DNA of 64,000 nt from a virus. Made by a program: the position numbers and the translations under genes. The stretch's first letter is position 1. Every line of letters begins with the position of its first letter. The DNA lies in the IMG/VR virus record IMGVR_UViG_3300042311_000577, positions 1 to 64,000 of that record. One strand, written 5' to 3'. The notes under the pieces are model-generated. The model was not told the DNA's origin. It saw only the letters and a program-made list of their open reading frames with translations, and did no database searches. Positions 52,001 to 58,617 of the stretch are shown here, one piece after another.

Positions 52001-52169
52001 AACCATTTGGCTCATCTTTAAATTCTTTATATACTTCTTTTATGAATTTATTAAATTCAATATTATTAAATGGAGCAAGATCTGGATTATCCATCCGATC
52101 TTTTATTTCTCCATAGACAATACTATATAATGCTACTAAATCATTTTCAGCATACAGTTGACAGGCCAT
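40083..52169 (-). CDS. Giant virion RNA polymerase polyprotein (crAss-like)
   Basis: 4,028 residues. The active-site motif is DFDIDK, D2549, D2551 and D2553, preceded by GLNSMEFMEVYHFLP and AKSGA, typical of crAss-like RNAP (phi14:2 gp66, double-psi beta-barrel). KVAISLQGDYENLLNL (about 2453) belongs to the same core. Other segments: SLOG-like GQTG (about 787), HESWH (998-1002) zincin-type site, and a nucleotidyltransferase-like GS...DLD near the C-terminus (G3639, D3660, D3662). The protein is about twice the length of phi14:2 gp66. Packaged in the virion, it would be ejected and transcribe early genes. No stop-codon recoding is needed. Confidence 0.9.
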   Translation of the reverse strand: MACQLYAENDLVALYSIVYGEIKDRMDNPDLAPFNNIEFNKFIKEVYKEFKDEPNGLLYAQAVPDILIEVAKDPEVRTYLKSKAVDFKFDPVYDLSVEWDNIDKVLEFVQPKRIKTNKKQIDSKIKQSNRESKAIPQKNDNGDIVPWSSVQEKAKVDNPLKLSGQIAVAKNPETMTEQERNEIDNEKVLFDKVIKNVIWLSRNKTETDKVMLGDTPIMLKAQSIRSLDKEDLTEYDTTFLTKNKTYNINVGIISDRAGNPIRFDDAGNVTETGGRIVYQYIRPVVNYNSKLYLGNRAGYLYSLISPQDLVKQDIKNALDNGKIYSQEERDAAYADYKNMQTQNMNDLQRLNEALELEKDAYVLLPIVGGSYGIVEKKSELLSNTDFKDDVEMIYIHDTGMEGVSYFMTSKISSGVAIDNKIYLQRMDIDEKIARNIAKILTTDLLSDGEPLSPQAKLEYYETFLSNQTSGNGITVELIQVLNQNKLSVSLYDRKTKQSESIDLESEDAENKIFNHLMKVKEFTDSQGNITAQYPASMSYMRKFAVDGAIQKGVTFTDYEFTTNRSGNPIIRKVEKDYFDFIKPYMKVDYSKPNMNYFAGLNSYLQFAVPYDFTTQADDFIELGMPYDDSLVLDEVDAKPIKKAKETEEGEEEEKGFKLSAFASKLPNGKVLVSNMNKADIVLGLGTDFTMGDEKIIQQRASKEKKWHSVILGSKKDAPKGFNPSDEAIDLIVKNLSAIRGNIINVVGNDIAALYKKGYTQEDVDKYIYNILSKVSEKYPISKIISNGQTGIAEASIKAAKKLGIPVDIIAFKDYALKTSAPYLTKGYQNSPNTKSKFLSRFYNKKSAEFKRKTTKVEKPVDTSTKIAKVVKPKLTKEEIKVVDAKINKMNIDNLLDGLDLSMDFPDVTLDRNKRQTALMTQIYGDKASWNEVLKWWESSPLKNEVSVERLSLIYNSDAYGTFIASASKLSEVISPSRKKGFLAKIELYGDALPITLYHESWHAFSQLVLTREEKTKLYDEVRNYPKWETLSYKEVEEELAEGFIEYLVDGKKAKGFIQRVYDKFKKILEFFFGKTSNRDITRLYDIPLVKEYYDKLHTGNFTIDTENAANNLMPGFERLNSAKNTVTPLDDAYAGYNEITDSESSKIVDLLDVLMARTFQQYNTRYNTTSGAVKLLSNVTNRQSLYTTLEKQVKALLEKQHEVTREIAQKNVLSNDPDYILEQKHFDRLNLLTKIVQNYGVIGEALSKKTDKGVVAFHMKRSRFSVLKDAYVDETEDPTTTLFSTKEGNSISAKQLATDDTTMMLSGIFKLKRKNNEDYLLEKDANGVENYVYDTDEFGLPILEPMSDMWNRVARTLQGSFDYQDMHDRLTQGIPNNPEFIQILNMLPNPYVMGPGAYNNKTEFQSETNFWQDLKKPVIPYIQLNINKTIIEKQKYVDGKRIPEKSKFESRLAAANFDVYKIINDWTTNFNIADTATNPYIVKDKKYGFNILDVDKIINDFSLNKQLDPTKAVDFLAALGIQMDMTSAEIRAVVRDKKKPFAAKYNIDFIYNNIRLVYLSAKSNDISLNAAANDFKKDPMYYLLNGLPSAIEKAAGDKSRDVKNKVTRLAELQNRFSDGYSNFSVLTPEKNKVWEQFVDNTITRVVTSIKKAKNWQELTSYSADPNGRFQHMKWLNEVNNPASPFSMILNSIFDLNQMSETYGEKLPGAELLLENIGGTQIINRETNDSTGTSTASTDVTSKFLQELHTMLQSGVQEFMRHASKQTAMNIRAKKLKTYAGKKSSNLYVDVMAFSPKNTVADNNQGETESFNIILGYIAAEAGRIFRFKSSPNYFKNFTAYNRDVVRKDTGNTVMAGEAFTAFDDVLSPKTQGLLYDIIDKNIEEVNNEALNTGYYNTQDFNLKEIINENPDLRKKVKADVIRYFNTLSEANYSRLEDAKYVDQSLYDMVKDPQISKDLIDKMLVKAYTYNSWIHNFETTILAYGDTVQYNHDKEEFHKRNAGLGSGGRSFRADLRARMYINSPLFEKMYAAKQGYQLEAYNGTLNTAIIKEEVIKESKYKPEYSEALIEDYTKRYIAAGKSKKEATRLAKELSETVLKDYSNMKIADGQGWINFEAYRMLKNLEGNWSAQQEDLYRKIVKGDIISGSDIQQFFPPYKLQYYGNIKTEGLPVVSFHKFSLAPIIPTVHTADTKLGQIHDMMLKQNVHYVLMETGEKVGHIGNGDEIIDKNGNIDTSVEFTKNVVFAEFLKNQTEVNSKYKEKSIFSTQMRKMILEGLYENGEITSKDPKVIALVNNYVDRVSAYTELLKNELTDELGFKVNEAGEYIPVDKDSIAKLAKMIRDTLTRDDVYSDKLIDIIDVTEEGELRFDLSLHPEAAKIEKLLLSVINKRIIKQKVKGEPLVQKSSGFYDGLINLELDLDKMNPAARDAAVKKYMGSNFLPTYHKGADGKTTAMKVAISLQGDYENLLNLEYKGEPISTLDRLNEAIKDDEWLNDNDASNRKAITMVGVRIPVQGLNSMEFMEVYHFLPPQAGNIIIPPPEIVAKSGADFDIDKLSIFMTSIDPEGNIKKSMFEKSEDFYEALKDPSKYDMTKEEIYAAQKAGLENELINDIRSILELPQNFVSLITPNGTYLVKPIADKLAEYVMDYNPLQNIMSDTPNLSAPDKNGKQKEVISPTRIFEAGYNLYKHESNVVGKRTLGLGAIENTFNVIFNSLGAVMPAVYMHSNEKEFRKSFLGLRHHKTTKNGEDVISISNIYDVDGNNKVADIISQLMNGWVDVEKDAWVFFVQGNYEVAPILLYLLKTGVPVKEAIYFVSQPLVRQYVKERRLINSTFAEPLRKSAKDIGVAFKAATNVIARNFDKMLPDDLSRYTAGEKMLNIYFDANEREGGDRHFTEEEMLNLIKDSKDNPEKAMSSLSRTMFLHYLTIEKQIEGITRLKMAANPDTALDTDIGQVIQAESDIDELAAETKIDPDLRTGMLYDSIISSFFNTKMVKGLAKPLFKFRYDEDIQDYIQNYLSDFTNTAALKTVFGKMYREKFPIVFRNDILSYLFQNAVRKYSLDKEYSSYNLKDSISVTPAAGLKFGAFVTEEKGVPTVVVDKVQIEKEFFDKAYLEGSEAQNSYESRGLFPLKPGHFGKNTPSNKEEYLRFVIEREYLRHVMPMAEIVKSQEFKKELINTKKTSVISDESKNRRYTYEKILTSRALDNTLNPYHLFYDNDQAYSIRLDRIKTMYKNDFVGDYPVLSRMIPDINNNKTMFNFYLDDKDMNSFKSNTYTQNLKDLGDRNVIKVKDKTENDRISDFFSNITYVAMMQSGTNKSKYNMINITDFDKFLEIMNQETAKFLTSPNKIQLLVDFKNKFEKTNSQANRDRYRFKNYLTGLNVDKSLNSNEVLPLPPTESDETGDQLEEPMFQLKDARNASKAIKELDDYLLKFVKQFGVQSKEFETLKDKLGVDALGATDVLNKLIWYTKDRNAETIPEEVGHMLVMLMGPNHKAIKQLSRNITTWDEYDSVYAEYMPLYKNEEQVKIEAMGKLISKSLVSNYEAAGLDKSLIKTLIKAIEDLILKMFKNFALFQTMNYNARIADHIALNVLAGNTEYIADITEKRPKLNYDEAIKNNPLAKKIIDTFAKDLKFPLVGSLAIAGQGEVIYRPSEEPIHDLDFIVDGTNQQNLENLEEALNLLNAVPVHFGWSKTAYTTYAYYIPKPGYTVEVTARNKQGWALKGAVIVKDSKGNKVDITADTVIPVDFFTYENSKPNENIINIFSSWNDIYRGKSTLSPLDDKERWFRREKDQKDYINLNPINRSIKSDPAFIYYQLAEEQNELSKPASENLVERKNLISTINPKVFVYNDLSGTEKAYKYIVDNNPDVTFVYQFSLGQRQNFEKLTEKEFNSKKLTGQVQLKKLANSASIGIITGQNNIDDAFSKTDPKYYKALQNEIEKAIAEINQVIQDGGNVAFSINGYGDPSLMPQELFVYLSKRLFEEFQYLNPGSEFSKEVSSQVAKYQPITDAEILAKFEGENNPLNCI

Positions 52170-52179
52170 TTTTAATTAT

Positions 52180-55100
52180 TTAAGGAGTGGTACAATTATC
52201 AATATTATTATTTTTAATGATATTCTTTGCTGCAGCAAATCTACTCTTCTTATCACCGGCCGCTTGTTGTTTAGCAGCTTTTAAAAGTTCTTGATTTTGA
52301 GCTAAATTTTCAATACTACCTTTAGCTAAATCTGCAGTAGACTTATCTACATCTGAAACTATTGTTTTTTCTGTTTCTTGTTTAATGGCCTCTTCCGTAT
52401 TCTTAATAAAATCTGATTTTATTTTATCCTCTGTAATTGTTTTTACAGAAGCTTTCTTACCTTTAGTTCTATTAACAATTTGCTCAATAACAATCTTACC
52501 GTCTTTAACTTGTTTCACTTTTACAGGTTCATTATTTTCAATTCCAAAGATAGGATTTTTACTGATCAATGTGTCCCCTGGTTGTAAAATATCTTCAGAT
52601 ACACTAGTATTTAACTCTTGTTTTTTATTTTTATTAAGTCTTGTAATTACATCAGCAAATGCTAGATTTGGTTCTTCACTTATTAAGATAAGTCCATCCA
52701 TGTAAGCTTCTTTTAAATCTTCTAAGTTTGTAGCAGAGTTCATTTTTTTGATAATATTTTTAAACTCTTCTTTTGTAAATGTTTCTGCTTCAGTATTGAA
52801 TATAGCTGCAGATGTACCTTTTAATAAAGCATCTATCTCAGCATCAATATCAAATTTAACAGGAGGTGTTCCTTCTTTAACAGGAGTTCCTTCTAAAGTA
52901 GCAAGTTCATTTTCTAATTGTTCTAGCTTTTGATTTAATTTTTTAAGCTCTGGATTTTCTTGTATAGCTCCTTTTACAGTTGTATAAGCAGTTTTAGAAA
53001 CTTTCTCAATATTCTTTTTAAGTTTTGCAATATCAGTTTTTAACTTTTTAATTTTTGCAGCTACTTCTTTTTCATCTTTTTCTACTGGTTTTACAGGTTC
53101 TGATTTTGCTTTACCTTCTTGTTTTAATTCTTCAGGTAAATTTGGTTCAATCATTTCAATACCATACTTTGCAAGTACCTCTGGTGCTACTGGCTCTAAT
53201 GGTGCTAATACACTTTTCTTAAGATTTTTAAGTTCATTCTCAAGTGCAGTGATAGCTTTAGTATCTTTAGTTTTGGCTTTTTCAAGTGTAGACAACTTAG
53301 ATTGTAGATTTCTAATTAGAGGGGCATTTACCTGATTTGCAGCTGAGACAGCGTAACTTATATTACCGTCCATATCAGTTTTAGTTTCTACAGGAAGTAT
53401 AGATATAGTCTTAGCTAAGATACCAGTCATGTTATATAACAATGTTCTATAAATAGATAACTGAATCCTATAGTCTAATTTTTTACTATACTTATTATCT
53501 TCATCACTAAAGTTAGTCCAGTTCTTACTTGTTTTAACATCTATAATAACCAAGTCTCCAGTTTCTCTATTGAATGCTATTAAGTCCATGGCTCCTACTA
53601 ACCCCAATGAGTTAAGTAAAGTTTTATCAAATATTAAAACATCACTTGATAAGATTTTGTATTTACCGTCTATAACAGAATCTTGAAGCTCAGTAATTAT
53701 TCCATTATCACCAAATAGGTTATCATAAGATAATTGATTTATTTTAGAAGACTTTTCAGGCTTCATAAATTTACCATCAGGACCAATTCTAAATGACTCT
53801 CTAGTCATATCATCAACAGTATTACCTGCTATTGTAGACTCATCATATGCCACTTTTTGCACTGCTTCTTTCAAAGACTCTCTTGTAAGATTACTTGATA
53901 AAGCTCCTCTAATGATATCAAGTTTTCTTTGACTATTTAACTGAGCATAACTACCTCTTTTAATCTCATTCTCTAATGAGGTCATGAAATAATTTAATTT
54001 CTCTTCAGATTTTATCTCATCATTTTTAATAATTTCATCAAATAGATTTAAAAGTGTAGGTCCTTTTTTACTTGTTTTTTCATCTTCATTAACAGGATCA
54101 TAACCAGGAAATTCAGGTTCATTTTTTATATCACTCTTAATTCTAGATGTAATTTTTGTAACTCTTTCTGGTCTTTCCTCTTTATCAGTAAATTTATAAC
54201 CTATTACATTTTTACCATCCATTATTCTTTCAACTTCATTTTGTCTATTGACAACCATTTCATTGAAGATTGTGAAAGTAATAGCTTGATTATTTTTTTC
54301 TGTAATATAATTAGATCTTAAATATTTAATGTATTTATTTAATTCAGCTATATCATTTTTAATTGCAGTTCTAGTACTGTTATTTAATTTATTACCATCA
54401 CTGTCTTTGTTTGCATCAAGCATTTTTTCAAGTTGATCTCTTGTCATTTTTAATGATGTCAAACTATATTCAGTAATAGCTTTAGTTAACTCAATATATT
54501 TAAGATTAGGAAGAGCTGATTCAAAATCTACAGGTCTTTCATTGTACATTTTGATCCTATCACCTTTTGTTGCAAACCAACTATTTCTTAATTTCTCATA
54601 TTCAAATGAGTTAATATCTTTTAGATCAGCTCGTTTACCCAAACCTTCTGGTTCAGGGGCAGTTAAAAATATATCAAATTCTTCCTGTAATTCAGCTTTT
54701 AAATCATTTGGTAATTCATCCCAAGGTGTATCAATACTTACTTCAGATTCAGTTTGTTTTTTAGCAGCTGTCTTAGGTGTTCTAGGAGATTTACTAGGCT
54801 CTTTAATTTTATTCTCTACAGCCTCTATTAATCCTTCATATTTCTTCTCAGTGATTTCAATTTGTTTTTGATAATCTTCCCAAGATTTTGTTTTTTGAAC
54901 AGGCGGTGTTGGATCAAAGTCTGCAGCTGGAGTTTCATTTTGTAATTGCAATAACCTTCTATTGAGTAATATTGGTAATGCATATTTATTTTGAGCAGTA
55001 GTTAAAGAAATGTTTTGTGCTAGTCTTACTGACTCAAGATCATTTGGATCAGTATCACTTTCATTAAACAATTTTCTAGCATACTTCTTTAATTTTTTAC

Positions 55101-58100
55101 CTTCTACCGGATCAGCTAATATTTCATCTACAACAGAAAGATATTCTTCTTCTGTAAATAATGGTGGATCTAATTGTATATAGGCATCATATTTACCAAG
55201 AAGCTCATCATTTGAAATACTTTCTAAGTCATTGATTTCTTTTTTAAGATAATCAATTTCTTCAGCTATTTGTTCTTTGGTTCTACCTTCAGGTTTTTCT
55301 GGAGTTTTCTTTTCCCATTCCTCATAGGTTTGACCCGTTTCATTAACTAAGTTTTCTTCAAACTGAGCTTTTAAGTTGGCTAATTCTTTTTCTTTCTTTT
55401 TTAATAAAGCATTTACTGCAGTTTCAGTTTCTTGTTTTATAGCTTCATTATCAGTTTCTTTAGTGGTATCTTTAAGTTTTCTATGTTCAAAAAGTTTCAT
55501 TAAGTAATTATCATAGGCTAAACTTCCTTGAGGAATACCCATTTTCTTTTTTTCATCATAGAACTCTGTTGGCGGAATACCTTGATCTCTCCATAGAAGG
55601 AAATCATTTACACTCATATATATCCCCTGGTTGGCCAACCAGTTTAGTAAACCATTATCTTCAATGTCAGATAGTTCTTGCTGTACAATATCTTTATAAT
55701 ACTCTCCTCTTTTATTCCAGATATCAGTCATCCACTCTACATTTCTATTATAAACATCCATGAACCCTTGTGGATCATTGAGCATGTTTATTGCATCTAC
55801 TAAACCTCTAGACTCATCATTTAATTTATAGAAATCAAGAACAAGTTCAAATGCTTCATCAACTCTATCTGTAAATAAATAATCATCTGGTTTTCCAGAA
55901 ATAGTTTTTAATACATCATTGTAAGCTTTCTCTAAGTTTAATAAAACTTCTGCTTCAGTATCTTCATCTTTAGGTCCAAATGTTGCATCTAAATAGTCAT
56001 TAACTTCTTCATCTGTAACTTCTTGACCCTTCTGAGTCTGTAATTTATCTTTTGCTCTTGCAAAATATCTGTCTCTAGAATAATAATCTGCAAACTCACT
56101 ATAGGCAACATAATAATTTTCAAGAGCCTGAGCTTCTTTTAATTTTGCTTTAGCTAATTTTTTAGATTCAGGATCACCTACAGCTATAAGATTATCAGCT
56201 TCATTTTTTAATAATGATATTTCATTATACATGTCTTCTGGTCTAAGTATAAGATCAGATTGTCTTTTGGTCATTCCCTGTAATGGTCTTTCTTCATAAT
56301 GTTTATTCATTATGCCAACCATTCTTTCTCTAACATTATTAAATGTCTGGTTAAAGAAAACTGCAGATTTAATATTGTCATTCCATGCTTTATGCATAAT
56401 GTATGCATCATCATAAAATGGATCATCTTTACTATATCTAGATAGATCAATAGGGTTTGGAAATATCTTTTTATATGTATCTATTGATTTTTTAATTTCC
56501 CTTGATTCAGCAACTACCTCTCCTATTCTATTTTTGTAAGCTTCAATATCTTTATCACCTAGTTTTGGAAATGCTTCTCTAAACTCAGCATCAGTCATTT
56601 TTGTATAACTTTCAATTGCATTAAGATATGGATCAAGAACACCATATTCATTAAGCATCATCATATGACTTGCTAATGCTTCTGACTCAGCATCCATATT
56701 TTCTTTTTTATTCCCTGTCTCCTGTACTCTATTTAAAATATCTTGAGCACCTGCATTAAATAGTCTACTGTTAACCATTTCTTCTACACCAAATGCATTC
56801 ATTTGAGTTACAAGATCATCAACTATTTTACTTTTTTCAGTTTTGTATGATTCATAATTTGTTGGATCAAATATCTGATTGGCTTTCTCATATAGAAAAG
56901 TCATTGTTTTATTTAAACCACCAGCTAATGCCCCCATAAATAAACCAGATGCAAAAACTGAAAGACCTTCACCTGACATTTGTTGACCCAAACCTTTTTT
57001 ATAAAAAGTCCAAGGTGTTGTTCCTTCACCAAATGCAGCTTTAGAAATAAGATTTTGTCTTACCGGTTTAGTATAGAAAGTATCTTTATAATATTTTTCA
57101 TTAGCATATGCAATAGCTTCCTGTGAAACTTCCTGAGCACCTTCTAAAAGATTTCTTTTAAAATAACCAATTGTTCCCCAAGCAGACTTATGGAAAGGAT
57201 CAGTTTTCCAACCATTCCACCAAGTCTTAAATCCTTTCTCAGCAAACTTCCATTCATTTGCGGCAACATCAAATACTACATTACCAAGTTCTCCAAATCT
57301 TCCGCCTCCTACTGATTTCCAGTCTAATATTCTTTGTTGTAAAAATCCTTTGGCTCCAACTCGTGGATTAAGAATATTATCAAAACTTATTTTATTTGTA
57401 AGAAATATTAGACCTGAGTTCATTGCTGCTGTTTCATAACCAGCTTGTTTAGCTTGTGCAATAATATTTTTTAATTCTTCTTCACTTGGTGGGGCACCTG
57501 TTCTTGTAAAATGCTCTGAATATAACTCATTAAATAAATTATTATAAACCATACCAGCTTCTAATCTTCCTTCTGAAACTGCTAAGTTTATATTTCTTAA
57601 ATCTCTATAAGCAGCACCTGCTGTTCTTGCAATTTTATTTCCAGTTTTAAAAAATCCTGTAAAATCATCAGCGTTATTTAAAGTAGAATACCAAGCTTCA
57701 GTCATATTACTGAAAGGATTTAAAACTTGTCCTGCTTTTGATGTAAGAACTTTTTGCATTGTTCCTATACCATTAGTTTTTTCCCATACTTTTCTTACTT
57801 CATCTATATTTCCTAATTTATCAAGTAATTGACTATATGTGTTTATACCATCAACTGCTTCACCTGCTTTATAGGCATTCCATAATTCTTTAGCAGATCT
57901 AGGTGCAATTGTTTTAGCACCCATGAGTCCTCCTAATGCAGCACCAGCAATATTTTCAAACATAGCTGTAGAAATAATACCTGCTGTATAACCTAGGTTC
58001 ATGGTTAAATTATTTATAAATGAACCTATATTATCTTTACTAGAATGATATCTTGCTGTTATTCTATCATACTCTTCTGCTGTACGTTGGTCTTCACTAA

Positions 58101-58617
58101 AAAAATCCCAATCTGATATAAGTTTAGTTTGACTTGCATATACACTTTTAATACCATTCCATGCTAATGGAAGTACGGCACCTGTAGTTGTTCTATATAG
58201 ATCACCTAAAAATGAAGTATTATCATTTAACTTATTTTCATTATTAAGATATCTAGGATGAAATTCAGACTTACCCCACTGATTAAAGTCATGATATCTT
58301 TCAGCAAAAGTTCCTTTTGGTCCATCATCATATTGATAAACTTTTGCCCATTGGTTTTTATCTTCATTAGCCATTACCTGACTATCCCACATATCCTGTA
58401 AAGCTTGTTTTCTAGCTTGTGGATCAAACGTATTAGGTGGACCAGGGGGTCTTTGTGAAGGTAGTGGTCCAGGAAAAGAACCTGTTATTCTTTCCTTAAC
58501 TTGATAAGGATTAGGTAACTTGCCTGTTATAGATGATTGAGTTGGTTCATATAATGATGTTTTTCCTGAATATAAATCATCAACACTTTTTTCTAAACTG
58601 TTAGAGTTATTTTCCAT
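52180..58617 (-). CDS. Giant virion protein with PD-(D/E)XK nuclease domain
   Basis: 2,145 residues. Pro-rich N-terminus (residues 30-65). Two hydrophobic/Gly-Ala segments (about 205-240 and 550-580) could interact with membranes. In the C-terminal third, AMDLIAFNRETGDLVIIDVK (D1678, D1693, K1695), followed by RIQLSIYRTLLYN, forms a PD-(D/E)XK nuclease core. The rest is charged helices and coiled coil. A nuclease inside an ejected virion protein could cut host DNA or process the incoming genome. Upstream of RNAP, 10-nt gap. Confidence 0.83.
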   Translation of the reverse strand: MENNSNSLEKSVDDLYSGKTSLYEPTQSSITGKLPNPYQVKERITGSFPGPLPSQRPPGPPNTFDPQARKQALQDMWDSQVMANEDKNQWAKVYQYDDGPKGTFAERYHDFNQWGKSEFHPRYLNNENKLNDNTSFLGDLYRTTTGAVLPLAWNGIKSVYASQTKLISDWDFFSEDQRTAEEYDRITARYHSSKDNIGSFINNLTMNLGYTAGIISTAMFENIAGAALGGLMGAKTIAPRSAKELWNAYKAGEAVDGINTYSQLLDKLGNIDEVRKVWEKTNGIGTMQKVLTSKAGQVLNPFSNMTEAWYSTLNNADDFTGFFKTGNKIARTAGAAYRDLRNINLAVSEGRLEAGMVYNNLFNELYSEHFTRTGAPPSEEELKNIIAQAKQAGYETAAMNSGLIFLTNKISFDNILNPRVGAKGFLQQRILDWKSVGGGRFGELGNVVFDVAANEWKFAEKGFKTWWNGWKTDPFHKSAWGTIGYFKRNLLEGAQEVSQEAIAYANEKYYKDTFYTKPVRQNLISKAAFGEGTTPWTFYKKGLGQQMSGEGLSVFASGLFMGALAGGLNKTMTFLYEKANQIFDPTNYESYKTEKSKIVDDLVTQMNAFGVEEMVNSRLFNAGAQDILNRVQETGNKKENMDAESEALASHMMMLNEYGVLDPYLNAIESYTKMTDAEFREAFPKLGDKDIEAYKNRIGEVVAESREIKKSIDTYKKIFPNPIDLSRYSKDDPFYDDAYIMHKAWNDNIKSAVFFNQTFNNVRERMVGIMNKHYEERPLQGMTKRQSDLILRPEDMYNEISLLKNEADNLIAVGDPESKKLAKAKLKEAQALENYYVAYSEFADYYSRDRYFARAKDKLQTQKGQEVTDEEVNDYLDATFGPKDEDTEAEVLLNLEKAYNDVLKTISGKPDDYLFTDRVDEAFELVLDFYKLNDESRGLVDAINMLNDPQGFMDVYNRNVEWMTDIWNKRGEYYKDIVQQELSDIEDNGLLNWLANQGIYMSVNDFLLWRDQGIPPTEFYDEKKKMGIPQGSLAYDNYLMKLFEHRKLKDTTKETDNEAIKQETETAVNALLKKKEKELANLKAQFEENLVNETGQTYEEWEKKTPEKPEGRTKEQIAEEIDYLKKEINDLESISNDELLGKYDAYIQLDPPLFTEEEYLSVVDEILADPVEGKKLKKYARKLFNESDTDPNDLESVRLAQNISLTTAQNKYALPILLNRRLLQLQNETPAADFDPTPPVQKTKSWEDYQKQIEITEKKYEGLIEAVENKIKEPSKSPRTPKTAAKKQTESEVSIDTPWDELPNDLKAELQEEFDIFLTAPEPEGLGKRADLKDINSFEYEKLRNSWFATKGDRIKMYNERPVDFESALPNLKYIELTKAITEYSLTSLKMTRDQLEKMLDANKDSDGNKLNNSTRTAIKNDIAELNKYIKYLRSNYITEKNNQAITFTIFNEMVVNRQNEVERIMDGKNVIGYKFTDKEERPERVTKITSRIKSDIKNEPEFPGYDPVNEDEKTSKKGPTLLNLFDEIIKNDEIKSEEKLNYFMTSLENEIKRGSYAQLNSQRKLDIIRGALSSNLTRESLKEAVQKVAYDESTIAGNTVDDMTRESFRIGPDGKFMKPEKSSKINQLSYDNLFGDNGIITELQDSVIDGKYKILSSDVLIFDKTLLNSLGLVGAMDLIAFNRETGDLVIIDVKTSKNWTNFSDEDNKYSKKLDYRIQLSIYRTLLYNMTGILAKTISILPVETKTDMDGNISYAVSAANQVNAPLIRNLQSKLSTLEKAKTKDTKAITALENELKNLKKSVLAPLEPVAPEVLAKYGIEMIEPNLPEELKQEGKAKSEPVKPVEKDEKEVAAKIKKLKTDIAKLKKNIEKVSKTAYTTVKGAIQENPELKKLNQKLEQLENELATLEGTPVKEGTPPVKFDIDAEIDALLKGTSAAIFNTEAETFTKEEFKNIIKKMNSATNLEDLKEAYMDGLILISEEPNLAFADVITRLNKNKKQELNTSVSEDILQPGDTLISKNPIFGIENNEPVKVKQVKDGKIVIEQIVNRTKGKKASVKTITEDKIKSDFIKNTEEAIKQETEKTIVSDVDKSTADLAKGSIENLAQNQELLKAAKQQAAGDKKSRFAAAKNIIKNNNIDNCTTP

